This document shows positions 44,786 to 54,457 of a stretch of DNA of 64,000 nucleotides, in pieces. Under the pieces are notes generated by a model that saw only the letters and a list, made by a program, of their open reading frames with translations, did not search any database and was not told the origin of the DNA. The first letter of the stretch is position 1; every line of letters begins with the position of its first letter. This DNA is from Robertmurraya sp. FSL R5-0851 (GTDB lineage Bacteria > Bacillota > Bacilli > Bacillales > Cytobacillaceae): assembly GCF_038002965.1 (NCBI RefSeq), contig NZ_JBBOOE010000001.1:3949001-4013000 (forward strand). The letters are read 5' to 3'. Position numbers and translations under genes: made by a program.

Positions 44786-46036
44786 TTATAAACCTGGTGC
44801 ATTTGTTTGTGCTGTAGTTTGAATTCTTCTTTCTTTTCCATAAAGAACGATAAATACACATGCCAAGCCTGCAGAAAGAGTATAGACCGCAATCATATGG
44901 TCATAATTGATGAACTCTGAAATAAGACCGAACAACAAATACCCTACCGTAGATCCAATCTGTGTCGTGTTCATGTAAAGAGTCGTTGCCGTACCCGGTG
45001 CTTCTGGCATAAAATCCTGAAAATACGAAATAGCAATCCCAGACGTAATGGAAACCTGTGCGGCACTTAAGATTTGCAAGGGATAGATTTGCCAAGGCTC
45101 GGTAACAAAATTAAATAAGAGAAAATACGTAAAGGCAGTAACAAATCCAATTTTCACAAGCAGTGCAACATCCATCCTTGTAGCTAGTAAACCAAGCCCA
45201 ATCATCATTGGAACCTCAAAAATCGGTGGCACACTAAAAATCAAACCAACATCCATTTCCGTTCCATGAAGTACCTTCGTAACAAATTGAGGTACATTTA
45301 ACATATGAATAGAAGTAGCGGTCGAAAGCAATAGTGCCGCAGCTAGATTGGCAAAAATATGCGGTTTGATGATCGATTTTTTTACCGACAATGCCTCTTG
45401 GTTCACAATTTTCTGTTTTGATACTTCCTTTAATAAAAACACAACTGTTAGAAAAGCAAGCAAGTACCCAGCAGCTACGAATAAAAACAACCCTTTGAAG
45501 TCAACCAATATTAAGAGCCATGCCCCGAGAGCAGGTCCCACTGTCCAAGCCAAGGCAAAAAACATTCGAAAGATATTCATAATAAACGGAGTATCCTCCG
45601 CTGGGATAGCAGCCTCTTTTAAAGCATCTCTTGCATATGCCCATAATTGAGGAACAGCAGCTGCTGATGCCCCTAATAGAAAGAAGGCGGTTACAGACAA
45701 AGCAAAATAATTTCGTAAGTAAGCAAATAATATATACCCAATCACTCCAGCGAAGGTTGTGAGGATCAGCAAGTATCTCCGACTAAGCTTTGTATCTGAT
45801 AACTTTGCCAATGAACTGCTGATGGTTACCCCACCTAACGCCAGCACGGTCATAAAAATACCAAATGCTGCGTTACTCATTCCGACTTCATCAATTCCGA
45901 AAAGAGATGAGTAAGGAATAAAGAAGGAGGTTGAAAAACCAAGGATGGTGTTAATTAAGAATAGGACTTTTAAGGATGGAATTCTCCAAATAAATAAAAC
46001 CTTTTCCTTTGTTGCCGTAATCACATTTTTTTTCAT
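44786..46036 (-). CDS. MFS transporter of the sugar-efflux (SET) type
   Basis: 416-residue, twelve-helix major facilitator. The late EAPGTATTLYMNTTQIGSTVG stretch and the overall pattern resemble SetA/SotA sugar efflux proteins. It follows a 2-hydroxyacid dehydrogenase and a GntR/UTRA regulator on the same strand (38-bp gap), so the cargo may be a sugar or sugar acid linked to that dehydrogenase. The direction of transport cannot be told. Confidence 0.78.
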   Translation of the reverse strand: MKKNVITATKEKVLFIWRIPSLKVLFLINTILGFSTSFFIPYSSLFGIDEVGMSNAAFGIFMTVLALGGVTISSSLAKLSDTKLSRRYLLILTTFAGVIGYILFAYLRNYFALSVTAFFLLGASAAAVPQLWAYARDALKEAAIPAEDTPFIMNIFRMFFALAWTVGPALGAWLLILVDFKGLFLFVAAGYLLAFLTVVFLLKEVSKQKIVNQEALSVKKSIIKPHIFANLAAALLLSTATSIHMLNVPQFVTKVLHGTEMDVGLIFSVPPIFEVPMMIGLGLLATRMDVALLVKIGFVTAFTYFLLFNFVTEPWQIYPLQILSAAQVSITSGIAISYFQDFMPEAPGTATTLYMNTTQIGSTVGYLLFGLISEFINYDHMIAVYTLSAGLACVFIVLYGKERRIQTTAQTNAPGL

Positions 46037-46074
46037 ATCATCAATCCTTCTGTTGGACTATGAAGCTATAACTT

Positions 46075-47037
46075 TTATACAACTACATGCTTCGGTGTTT
46101 GATTATTTAATGCTAATAATAAATTATCTGTTGCTAGATGGGCCATTTGAAGTCGTGTTTTGATGCTCGCGCTCCCTATATGAGGAAGAGTCACTACATT
46201 TGGCAATGTTAATAACGGATGATTCAGCGCAACGGGTTCTTCCTCAAATACATCCAATCCAGCAGCCCAAATCTGACCTGACTGTAAAGCACTATACAAG
46301 GCATCCTCATTTACAATTCCACCGCGTGCAGTATTGATTAAAATGGCATTGCTTTTCATTAAAGCTAATTCTTTTGCTCCAATTAAATTCTTTGTATCTG
46401 GAGTATAAGGAGTCATGATACATACATAATCAGATTCCTTTAATAACTGATCCAATTCAACATACGTCATGGAGAAATTTTTTTCTAAGTCCAACTTTCG
46501 AGACCGATTATGATAGAGGATTTTCATGTCAAAGCCTTGTGCTCTTTTTACCAAAGCCGCTCCAATTCTCCCCATGCCAATAATACCTATTGTTGCCCCG
46601 TACACATCTTGACCAGTCAATTGCATAGGAGACCATGTTTGCCACTCCCCATTACTCAAATACCTCGAGGACTCTATTAATCTACGTGCGGTTGCCATTA
46701 ATAATGCAAATGTTAAATCAGCGGTTGTTTCTGTTAATACTCCAGGTGTATTAGTAACTGTAATTCCTTTTAACTTTGCTGCTTCAATATCTATATTGTT
46801 ATAGCCTACCGCCATATTACTGATTACCTTTAATCTTTTCGCCTTTTCCAATAGAGAGTGATCAATACTGTCGGTTAACAAGCAAAATAGACCATCTACT
46901 TCCTGTATTTCTTTTTCTAACTCATCTCTTGGTACAGCCATATCTTCTTTCTCCCACATTCGAATCACGCAATGCTCTTCTATCCTTTGAATGATCTCAT
47001 CAGGGACTTTCCTTGTAATATAAACCGTCGGCTTCAA
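46075..47037 (-). CDS. D-isomer-specific 2-hydroxyacid dehydrogenase
   Basis: 320-residue NAD(P)-dependent enzyme of the glyoxylate/hydroxypyruvate/2-ketogluconate reductase type. NAD motif GIIGMGRIGAALVKR near residue 150; catalytic Arg in NTARGGIVNE near 235, Glu in DVFEEEP near 263 and His in LPHIGSA near 285. TTG start at 47037 has GGGAG nine bases upstream; the frame runs open to 47127 but would overlap the GntR gene. B. subtilis YvcT is a comparable protein. Confidence 0.85.
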   Translation of the reverse strand: MKPTVYITRKVPDEIIQRIEEHCVIRMWEKEDMAVPRDELEKEIQEVDGLFCLLTDSIDHSLLEKAKRLKVISNMAVGYNNIDIEAAKLKGITVTNTPGVLTETTADLTFALLMATARRLIESSRYLSNGEWQTWSPMQLTGQDVYGATIGIIGMGRIGAALVKRAQGFDMKILYHNRSRKLDLEKNFSMTYVELDQLLKESDYVCIMTPYTPDTKNLIGAKELALMKSNAILINTARGGIVNEDALYSALQSGQIWAAGLDVFEEEPVALNHPLLTLPNVVTLPHIGSASIKTRLQMAHLATDNLLLALNNQTPKHVVV

Positions 47038-47059
47038 TTTCCGTCTCTCCCTTCCAGAA

Positions 47060-47779
47060 CTATCGTCTAATATTAACGGTTGTAAATTCAAACTTGTCAT
47101 AACGATGTCTTGAAAACGAGTACTCAAACGGCATTCCGTTATTTAAATAAACGACCTGCTCTACTTCTAAGATGGGATCATCTTCTCGACAATCAAGATG
47201 AGTTTGATCCATTTGATTCGGTTTACAAGCTCTTATTTTTTTATGAGTACCTGCAATGGTTAGCTCTAACGTGGTTGTGATGTAGTTATATATGGATGAA
47301 TGTAATATTTTTTCATTGATTCCTGGGATGATAGTGGTTGGCATATAGGTTTGCTCAATAACGTACGGTTCATTTTCCACAATCCTAAGACGGATAATAT
47401 CATATATGGGTGTATCTAAATCAATGGAAAGGTGAGACGCGATTTCTTGTGTCGGAAACTTCACCTCAAATTGTAATACCTTACTTTTAATCTCTTGCCC
47501 TTTTCCTTTTAACAAATGCGACAATCCTAGCGTGTCATTTCCAACAACATTCACTTTATTTTTTTGAATAGCTGACTTAACGATAAATGTCCCGTGACCA
47601 CGCTTTCTATATAAATACCCTTCCATTACTAAAATATCTAACGCTCGTTTCATCGTCATCCGGCTGCAACCGAACTGTTTAGCTAACGATATCTCATCAG
47701 GAATCGGCTGATCGGTTGGATAATATTCATCTAACAGTCTTTTTCTCATTTCATCTGATATTTGTTGATATTTAATCAT
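47060..47779 (-). CDS. GntR/HutC family regulator with UTRA domain
   Basis: 239 residues: N-terminal winged helix with PIPDEISLAKQFGCSRMTMKRALDILVMEGYLYRKRGHGTF (split here only for description, residues 26-67), then a UTRA effector domain with PIYDIIRLRIVENEPYVIEQTYMP. Start at 47779 (MIKYQQISDEM) fits the family N-terminus. First gene of a three-gene set with the dehydrogenase and SET-like transporter, which it probably regulates; the effector is likely a phosphorylated or acidic sugar. Confidence 0.87.
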   Translation of the reverse strand: MIKYQQISDEMRKRLLDEYYPTDQPIPDEISLAKQFGCSRMTMKRALDILVMEGYLYRKRGHGTFIVKSAIQKNKVNVVGNDTLGLSHLLKGKGQEIKSKVLQFEVKFPTQEIASHLSIDLDTPIYDIIRLRIVENEPYVIEQTYMPTTIIPGINEKILHSSIYNYITTTLELTIAGTHKKIRACKPNQMDQTHLDCREDDPILEVEQVVYLNNGMPFEYSFSRHRYDKFEFTTVNIRR

Positions 47780-47866
47780 TCTGTTCACCGCCATATCTTC
47801 TCTTACATGTTTCCTAGAAAAAATGGCCCATGCGACCACCTTTACCTCTATCACTATAATTATAAA

Positions 47867-47890
47867 CATATACCGATAAATGTATATACA
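47867..47890. promoter_or_regulatory. Candidate GntR operator
   Basis: TGTATATACA (47881-47890) is a perfect palindrome, with a related CATATAC at 47867-47873, upstream of the gntR-type gene. Confidence 0.35.
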
Positions 47891-47970
47891 ATTATTCTTA
47901 GAAGAAGTACTTCTTCATCGTTCACTTATTTCCACTTTCCTAATCACTTTCATTATCTGTTTTAAAACAC

Positions 47971-48004
47971 GAAAAAACTCGCATCACCAACAGGGAAGCG
48001 AGTT
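47971..48004 (-). terminator. Terminator after the MFS drug-type gene
   Basis: Minus-strand AACTCGC (48004-47998) and GCGAGTT (47982-47976), then T6. Confidence 0.8.
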
Positions 48005-48031
48005 GAAATCTTAATTTAATACCTCATGGTT

Positions 48032-49231
48032 TTAAACCTTTTCAGGTGTACCCAGTTTCGGTTGTTTCGGTGAGCGTTTCACCCAAATCATTGTGGTCAT
48101 CAATGTGAACAATAATAATATTAACCCTAATACAAATGGATAAATGATATTCACATCATAAAGTAGCCCAGCAAGCGTTGGCCCAAGAATATTCCCGATA
48201 CTCATATACGCATTGTTCATCCCCATGGCAAAACCTTGTTCATGTCCAGCAAGCTTTGAAATAAGGGTGTTTAACACAGGGCGTAGAATAGATGTTGCTA
48301 AGAAAATGATTAAAGTAATACCAAAGAACAGCACATAACTTGAAGCAAAGATGGATAACAGAAATCCTACTGTAGCAACTCCTAAAAAGATATTTAGGAC
48401 TTTCTCTTCCCCAAGGTTTACCACTAATCGATCAACCACAAACAATTGAACAATGGTACTGATGATTCCTGTCGCTGTTATCATCAAGGCAATTTCTTGA
48501 GGAGTAGCACCGAACTCATTATCAACAAACAATCCTAGTACGGATTCATAAGCCATTAACCCAAAGCTCATTACAAGGGTAATCACTAAAGGAATAAAAT
48601 AAGGCATTTTCACTGATCGAACAAGCTTCTTCACCATCGACTCATCATCATAATGAACTCCTTCTGCTTGTTCCTGTTGGCTTTCTTTTAAAACAATGAT
48701 TGAAAATATAACTGCTACTAGCGAAACAATCGCTGAGATTAGGAACGGTACTTTTAATCCGTAATCTGTTAAAAAGCCACCGATCCCCGGTCCAATTACA
48801 ATTCCAAGTGACATAGCAGCTGAGATCAAACTGTTTCCTTTGGCACGCTGCTCCATCGTTGTAATGTCTGCCACATAAGCAAATATAGCAGGTACAAGGA
48901 GGGCTGCCCCAATTCCACCAATTACCCGTGAAAAATATAACCACCAAATGGTGTCAACAGCATAAAAAATAAACATTGATGCCGTTAATCCTACTAGTCC
49001 ATAAATAATCATTTTTCTTCGACCGTATTGATCCGTCCATTTTCCGGCAATCGGTGAGAAAATAAGCTGTGCTCCAGCAAAAATCGCTATCATTAGACCG
49101 GCTGCTGTTCCTCCCTGTCCAATCGATTGCAAATATGCAGGTAAAATCGGGATTATAATACCGAAGCTCCCAATGGCTATAAACATATTAATCATAAGGA
49201 CAATTAATTTTTTCCTTTGTTCTGCGCTCAC
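48032..49231 (-). CDS. MFS multidrug-type transporter (TetA/NorA-like)
   Basis: 399-residue twelve-helix exporter. Motif A GKWTDQYGRRKM, and motif C SAAMSLGIVIGPGIGGFL after helix 4-5, a hallmark of drug:H+ antiporters. Start is GTG at 49231 with GGAGGTG seven bases upstream; a longer frame to 49309 gives an unlikely N-terminus. Monocistronic; no adjacent regulator. Confidence 0.85.
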   Translation of the reverse strand: MSAEQRKKLIVLMINMFIAIGSFGIIIPILPAYLQSIGQGGTAAGLMIAIFAGAQLIFSPIAGKWTDQYGRRKMIIYGLVGLTASMFIFYAVDTIWWLYFSRVIGGIGAALLVPAIFAYVADITTMEQRAKGNSLISAAMSLGIVIGPGIGGFLTDYGLKVPFLISAIVSLVAVIFSIIVLKESQQEQAEGVHYDDESMVKKLVRSVKMPYFIPLVITLVMSFGLMAYESVLGLFVDNEFGATPQEIALMITATGIISTIVQLFVVDRLVVNLGEEKVLNIFLGVATVGFLLSIFASSYVLFFGITLIIFLATSILRPVLNTLISKLAGHEQGFAMGMNNAYMSIGNILGPTLAGLLYDVNIIYPFVLGLILLLFTLMTTMIWVKRSPKQPKLGTPEKV

Positions 49232-49352
49232 GTGCGCACCTCCATCCCCCTGCGAGAAATAGGTAAACCTTTTATCACTCGCCTCAAATACACCTAAGTA
49301 TACCACCAAACATTCTTTAAGATGTACGATAAAAACCTACTTTACTAAAATT

Positions 49353-49395
49353 TAACCAAAAAAACTGTAAACATTCGCGCTGTTTACAGTTTTCA
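49353..49395. terminator. Terminator after nagP
   Basis: AAAACTGTAAACA (49361-49373) pairs with TGTTTACAGTTTT (49381-49393), a 13-bp perfect stem, T-rich on both strands. Confidence 0.9.
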
Positions 49396-49425
49396 AAAGC
49401 ATATTTATTTAAGTTAGTTTACCAA

Positions 49426-50874
49426 TTACTTGTTCTTACGAATTTTTTCGACCTCATCAGCAACAAACTGCACTTGTGTTCCGACGATGACCTGAATACT
49501 GTTTTGCCCAACAATATTGATTCCTGGAATGCCAGTTGATTTGATTTTCGCTTGGTCAACAGCTCCCATATCCTTTACCTCTACGCGGAGACGAGTGACG
49601 CAATTGTCTACAGACGTGACGTTAACATCTCCACCTAAACCTTCATAAATCACAGCTGCCATTTGTGCGAACTTGTCACGACCAGTTGAAGCAGCTTCTC
49701 CTGATTCCTCTGTTTCTTCTTCACGACCAGGAGTCATTAAATTGAACTTTTTAATTAGGAAACGGAACAAGAAATAATAAATAACGGCAAATAATAAACC
49801 TTGCACAAGAAGCATATATGGTTGGTTAGCGAGTGGCAATCTTGAACTTAAAACAAAGTCTACGAAACCTGCACTAAAGCCAAATCCAGCTGTCCAGTGG
49901 AAAAAGGCTGCCACTGCTAAAGAAATTCCTGTTAACACGGCGTGAACGACATATAACATGGGTGCCACGAACATGAAGGCAAATTCTAACGGTTCTGTTA
50001 CCCCCGTAAAGAATGAAGCAAATCCTGCCGCAAGCATTAAGGAAGCCACTTGCTTTTTACGAGCCGTTTTTGCTGAATGATACATGGCAAGTGCTGCTGC
50101 CGGTAAACCAAACATCATGACAGGGAAGAAACCAGCTTGGTACATACCTGTTGTTCCTTTTGTTCCATTTCCAGACCAGAAGTTACCGATATCGTTAATG
50201 CCAGCTACATCAAACCAGAATACAGAATTGAGTGCGTGGTGTAACCCTGTTGGAATTAATAAACGGTTAAAGAATCCATACAACCCTGCTCCGATAAAAT
50301 CAAGCTTACTGAATGCTGTACCAAATGAAACCAATCCAGTGAATATAACTGGCCATGCAAAGAAAAGAACTAATGATACCACTAACATAGACACAGCCGT
50401 CATAATTGGTACGAGACGTTTTCCACTAAAAAAGGCAAGGGCATCTGGCAGCTTTACATGACTAAAACGATTGTATGCGAATGCTGCGACTAACCCTGAT
50501 AAAATACCAATAAATTGATTGCCAATTTTTCCAAATGCCGCATTTACATCTTCTGGATCAATCCCTTGAAGCATTGCTACAGCGTTCGTTGAAAGTAAGG
50601 TGGTAACCACCAAATACGCAACGAGACCACTTAGGGCTGCAGATCCATCTTTATCCTTGGACATTCCTAGGGCAACTCCGACCGCGAAGAGAATCGCCAT
50701 ATTATCAATAATGGATCCTCCTGCTTTAATCAGGAACGCCGCGACTGGACTACCTGCTCCCCAGCCAGATGGATCTATCCAATAACCAATCCCCATCAGA
50801 ATGGCTGCTGCTGGTAAAACGGCCACAGGAAGCATAAGTGAACGACCAATTTTTTGTAAATACTTCATCACCAT
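49426..50874 (-). CDS. nagP: N-acetylglucosamine-specific PTS EIICB
   Basis: 482 residues. N-terminal glucose-family EIIC (about ten helices, MLPVAVLPAAAILMGIGYW near the start) joined to a C-terminal EIIB domain with the phosphorylated Cys in VDNCVTRLRVEV. No EIIA domain, as in B. subtilis NagP. Imports and phosphorylates GlcNAc to GlcNAc-6-P, the substrate of NagA encoded in the same operon. GGAGGG eight bases before ATG 50874. Confidence 0.92.
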   Translation of the reverse strand: MVMKYLQKIGRSLMLPVAVLPAAAILMGIGYWIDPSGWGAGSPVAAFLIKAGGSIIDNMAILFAVGVALGMSKDKDGSAALSGLVAYLVVTTLLSTNAVAMLQGIDPEDVNAAFGKIGNQFIGILSGLVAAFAYNRFSHVKLPDALAFFSGKRLVPIMTAVSMLVVSLVLFFAWPVIFTGLVSFGTAFSKLDFIGAGLYGFFNRLLIPTGLHHALNSVFWFDVAGINDIGNFWSGNGTKGTTGMYQAGFFPVMMFGLPAAALAMYHSAKTARKKQVASLMLAAGFASFFTGVTEPLEFAFMFVAPMLYVVHAVLTGISLAVAAFFHWTAGFGFSAGFVDFVLSSRLPLANQPYMLLVQGLLFAVIYYFLFRFLIKKFNLMTPGREEETEESGEAASTGRDKFAQMAAVIYEGLGGDVNVTSVDNCVTRLRVEVKDMGAVDQAKIKSTGIPGINIVGQNSIQVIVGTQVQFVADEVEKIRKNK

Positions 50875-50904
50875 TTCGTTTCCCTCCTCTTTCTCCTCAA
50901 AAAG

Positions 50905-51654
50905 TTATTTATATAAGTTTGTTACTAACATAGGGATTCTTTCTTTGTAGCGATCAACTAATTGTTGATTATGGGAACCCGCATTGTTGGCATTATTGCT
51001 CAAAAACACGGGTGGTTCTTTCCCCTCTTCAAGCATCAGCTGAATGGTTTCAGCCATGATCGCATTCACGATCGTCATACCGATAATAGAAGAACCGGAG
51101 CTAAACCCACTTGCACTCTTAGGATGCTGCAAAAGGGTGTCTCCAATCTCTATGTGATTATCAATAATCAAATGAGCCATCTCAAACAAGTACTTTCCAC
51201 TTTCATGCCTAGAAGCTTGTGTTTCCGCATAACGAGGGGAAGTAATTGCAATGACATACGCGCCCCTCTCTCTGGCAATTTCAGCCACTTCAATCGGAAC
51301 GGGATTTCTTCCAGAAGTAGAAGCCACAATGACGATATCACCTGCTAGAATATTGCTAGAAGATAGATGTTCTTTTGCTAGACCACTCTTTTTTTCAAGG
51401 TTGGATGATTCAACCGCTCCTCTATGCAACATCAAATCCTCTATGAGAATCGGACTGATCGGTGCGAGTCCACCAGCACGGTAAAAGAGCTCTTCTGCGA
51501 GCATATGGGAGTGTCCAGAACCGAACACATGAATGATGCCACCATTTTGTATACAACGAACAATCTCATGAGCCGCTTCCCTCATTTTCCCCTGTTCCTC
51601 ATTTTCGACCTCATCGAGTAAGTCTCTCAATTTTTGAAAATACTCTTTCATCAT
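50905..51654 (-). CDS. SIS-domain phosphosugar-binding protein (UPF0309 type)
   Basis: 249-residue SIS protein. GGIIHVFGSGHSHMLAEELFYRAGG and the phosphate-binding IVIVASTSGRNPVPIEVA mark a sugar-phosphate isomerase/binding fold. It lies between nagR and nagP, so the ligand is probably an amino-sugar phosphate; possible roles are an isomerase or an etherase acting on MurNAc-6-P-like compounds. No MurQ signature confirmed. Function inferred from context. Confidence 0.8.
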   Translation of the reverse strand: MMKEYFQKLRDLLDEVENEEQGKMREAAHEIVRCIQNGGIIHVFGSGHSHMLAEELFYRAGGLAPISPILIEDLMLHRGAVESSNLEKKSGLAKEHLSSSNILAGDIVIVASTSGRNPVPIEVAEIARERGAYVIAITSPRYAETQASRHESGKYLFEMAHLIIDNHIEIGDTLLQHPKSASGFSSGSSIIGMTIVNAIMAETIQLMLEEGKEPPVFLSNNANNAGSHNQQLVDRYKERIPMLVTNLYK

Positions 51655-51672
51655 GTTCTCCCACCTCCCCTT

Positions 51673-52395
51673 CTATCTCTTCATGTCGATCATAAACTTG
51701 TAGCGATCGGCACGGTAAGAGGACTTTACCACTTCAATAGGCGTTTCATCTTCAAGGTATGTGTTTCTCTGAATCAGCATAATTGGTGCACCTTCTTTAA
51801 TGCTTAAAAACTCTGATTCAATTTGATTCGCCACCGATGATTCAATGATTTGTCTTGCATGATCTATTCGGAAGCCTAACGTACCCTCGATATACTCATA
51901 CAATGATCGATTCACAATCTCTTTTGTCAGGCCCTTTACCTTGTCTACGGATATATAGGTAGTTTCAAGCGCCATTGGCACTTGGTCAGCGAGACGGATT
52001 CGTTTGATTTCGTACACAGGACTACTTTCATCAATCGCTAGAGATTTTGCGATACGAACAGGTGCTGGAATGACTTCGAAATTGATAAGCTGACTACCTG
52101 GTTCCAAGCCCCTGGCTCTCATATCTTCGGTAAAGCTTGTTAGCCCTTGTAAACCTTGTTCTACCTTTCTTTCTGCAACAAAGGTCCCCTTCCCCTGGAG
52201 TCGATATAAGTACCCGTCATTCACTAGCTTTGTGAATGCTTGGCGAACGGTCATTCGACTAATTTGGTAGGTCTCCGCATATTCCCGCTCCGGCGGAAGG
52301 GAATCACCAGGCTTCAAATCTCCTTTTTCAATTTGATCCTTTATCAGCTCCTCCAGCTGATAATAGATGGGAATAGGCGAGTTTTTATTAATCAT
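51673..52395 (-). CDS. nagR: GntR/UTRA repressor NagR
   Basis: 240 residues. Winged helix with LPPEREYAETYQISRMTVRQAF, then a UTRA domain; matches NagR (YvoA) of Bacillus, the repressor of GlcNAc use that is released by glucosamine-6-P or GlcNAc-6-P. Start overlaps the nagB stop by eight bases with AAGGAAG upstream. A NagR-type site lies before nagA. Confidence 0.9.
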   Translation of the reverse strand: MINKNSPIPIYYQLEELIKDQIEKGDLKPGDSLPPEREYAETYQISRMTVRQAFTKLVNDGYLYRLQGKGTFVAERKVEQGLQGLTSFTEDMRARGLEPGSQLINFEVIPAPVRIAKSLAIDESSPVYEIKRIRLADQVPMALETTYISVDKVKGLTKEIVNRSLYEYIEGTLGFRIDHARQIIESSVANQIESEFLSIKEGAPIMLIQRNTYLEDETPIEVVKSSYRADRYKFMIDMKR

Positions 52396-53140
52396 ACGTA
52401 ACTTCCTTTTTCTTTAAATTCCCAATGGCAGCTTCATCCGCCATAATAGTGACAGAAGGATGTTGCTTTAAAATGGAAGCTGGAAACTCCTCGGTCAAAT
52501 CTCCCGTTAATAGCTTGGCTAACGCATCATGCTTATGCTCACCTGACACTAGTAAAAGAATTTCCTTGCTCTTCATGATTGAAGCAATTCCCATGGTGAC
52601 AGCCTTTTTCGGGACGTCCTCCATTTTTTCAAAATAAATGGAGTTTGCTTCTCTCGTTGACTCGGCTAACTCCACCACATGCGTATGCGACCCAAAAGAA
52701 GCACCCGGCTCATTAAAACCAATATGACCGTTTGATCCGATTCCTAATAACTGAAGGTCGATTCCGCCTTTTGCTAGAATTTGCTGGTCGTAGTTTTGAC
52801 ACTCTTGCTCAAGATCTACCGCCGTTCCGTTTGGCACAAAGGTATTTTCCAGATCAATATCAATATGGTTAAAAAAATGATCATTCATATAAAAACGGTA
52901 GCTATTTGGATTCTGTCCTGTTAACCCAATATATTCGTCCAAGTTAAAGCTGACAACTTGTTTGTAAGATGTATTTCCATGCTTATAATCCTCAATCAGC
53001 TTTTCATACGTCCCTAGAGGTGTTCCCCCTGTTGCTAATCCAAGCCTAATGTTTGGATTACCTTGAACCTTTTTACTGATATAGCTTGCAGCTAGTTCAC
53101 ACATATGCTCATAGTTTTTTACATCAATTAGTTTCATCAT
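52388..53140 (-). CDS. nagB: Glucosamine-6-phosphate deaminase
   Basis: Converts glucosamine-6-P to fructose-6-P and ammonia. 250 residues. LGLATGGTPLGTYEKL near residue 33, SFNLDEYIGL near 65 with the catalytic Asp, GIGSNGHIGFNEPG near 134 with the catalytic His/Glu. Bacillus-length form, without the allosteric C-terminus of E. coli NagB. ATG follows the nagA stop directly. Confidence 0.95.
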   Translation of the reverse strand: MMKLIDVKNYEHMCELAASYISKKVQGNPNIRLGLATGGTPLGTYEKLIEDYKHGNTSYKQVVSFNLDEYIGLTGQNPNSYRFYMNDHFFNHIDIDLENTFVPNGTAVDLEQECQNYDQQILAKGGIDLQLLGIGSNGHIGFNEPGASFGSHTHVVELAESTREANSIYFEKMEDVPKKAVTMGIASIMKSKEILLLVSGEHKHDALAKLLTGDLTEEFPASILKQHPSVTIMADEAAIGNLKKKEVTYD

Positions 53141-54331
53141 CTATTCCTTTCTCTGGAATGCAAAGGATCCACGGCAAACTGTCAATTCCACTTCCAGGTT
53201 TCCATCTAAAATAACCAAGTCGGCATCCTTTCCAACAGTAATGCTTCCTTTTCTGTCGTATACGTTTAATTGCTTGGCAGGGTTAATCGATGCCATATGC
53301 ACAACATCCTCAAGCGTACAATTTGTGTATTTAATCATATTTTTCACAGCACGTTTGGTTTCTAATATACTGCCTGCAAGCGTTCCATCTGAAAGCGTCG
53401 CCATTTCATTGTTCACATACACGTCTTGACCACCGAGTTCGTACACGCCATTTTTCAGGCACTTTGCTCTCATCGAATCTGTGATTAAGATTAGACCATC
53501 CTTTTTCTTTTGCTGAAATGCAAAACGGACCATTTCTGGGTGAACATGAATACCATCCACAATCAACTCAGCCTTTAACTCTTCTAATAAAAGTGCAGCA
53601 CCGGCTACACCAGGCTCCCGATGATGCAACCCTCTCATTTGATTAAAAAGATGGGTAGCATGAGTGGAACCTGCTTCTACTGCTTGCTTTACTTCTTCAA
53701 AGGTTGCATCTGAATGACCAATAGAGGCAATAATATGTTGGTCACTTAAATATTTGATAAGCTCCAATCCACCAGGAAGCTCGGACGCAAGGGTAACAAG
53801 CTTTATCGTATCTCTTGAAAGGGTTTGCCATTTTTGAAACAGCTCGGTATTTGGATGCATCATATGTTCCATTGGCTGCGCTCCCGCTTTATCAGGATTC
53901 ACAAATGGCCCTTCGAGATGGATACCTAGAATCTCTGCTTGGGGTGTTGCTTGATTTTTTCTGATATATTTACCAGCGGCTTCTATGGCACTCTCAATTT
54001 TTTCATGAGACTGTGTCATGGTTGTGGCCAAGAAGCTTGTTGTTCCTTCACGTGGAAGAGAATTTGCCATCGTATATAAGGCATCCTCGGTAGCATCCAT
54101 TACATCCGCACCGTTGGCTCCGTGAATATGCACATCGATAAAGCCAGGCAGAAGATTAAAGTGAGGAGGAAGTTCAATCACTTCAAATCCACTTTCGTCA
54201 GGTAGCATCTCGAGTGATCCTACTTCTACTATTTTCTGATTACAAGTCTTAATATAACCGCTTTCAATAATTCCCTTTTCTGAAAAAACTCTCATCCCTT
54301 TTAATAAAAGGGGTGAACGAGAAGAACTCAT
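53141..54331 (-). CDS. nagA: N-acetylglucosamine-6-phosphate deacetylase
   Basis: 396-residue amidohydrolase that deacetylates GlcNAc-6-P. Metal-binding LLPGFIDVHIHGANGAD near residue 52, LGIHLEGPFVNPDKAGA near 122, SIGHSDATFEEV near 188, THLFNQMRGLHHREPG near 214, and the catalytic Asp in LITDSM near 270. ATG 54331 with AAGG eight bases upstream; an in-frame extension to 54376 would cover the leader. First gene of nagA-nagB-nagR-SIS-nagP. Confidence 0.95.
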   Translation of the reverse strand: MSSSRSPLLLKGMRVFSEKGIIESGYIKTCNQKIVEVGSLEMLPDESGFEVIELPPHFNLLPGFIDVHIHGANGADVMDATEDALYTMANSLPREGTTSFLATTMTQSHEKIESAIEAAGKYIRKNQATPQAEILGIHLEGPFVNPDKAGAQPMEHMMHPNTELFQKWQTLSRDTIKLVTLASELPGGLELIKYLSDQHIIASIGHSDATFEEVKQAVEAGSTHATHLFNQMRGLHHREPGVAGAALLLEELKAELIVDGIHVHPEMVRFAFQQKKKDGLILITDSMRAKCLKNGVYELGGQDVYVNNEMATLSDGTLAGSILETKRAVKNMIKYTNCTLEDVVHMASINPAKQLNVYDRKGSITVGKDADLVILDGNLEVELTVCRGSFAFQRKE

Positions 54332-54392
54332 CCTCTCTACCTTCTTTCTTTTGTGACCTTTTTGCATGATTATCATATCACTCTATACATAT

Positions 54393-54408
54393 AGTTGTCT
54401 AGACCAAT
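54393..54408. promoter_or_regulatory. NagR (dre) operator of the nag operon
   Basis: On the minus strand ATTGGTCTAGACAACT, very close to the B. subtilis NagR dre consensus ATTGGTATAGACAACT. It lies just before nagA. Confidence 0.85.
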
Positions 54409-54420
54409 TTTTATACCAAA

Positions 54421-54449
54421 TAAAAACAGCTGCCGATTTCTCAGCAGCT
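54421..54449 (-). terminator. Terminator after the 4Fe-4S membrane protein gene
   Basis: Minus-strand AGCTGC (54449-54444) pairs with GCAGCT (54433-54428), then GT5. Confidence 0.75.
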
Positions 54450-54457
54450 CTATTTTT

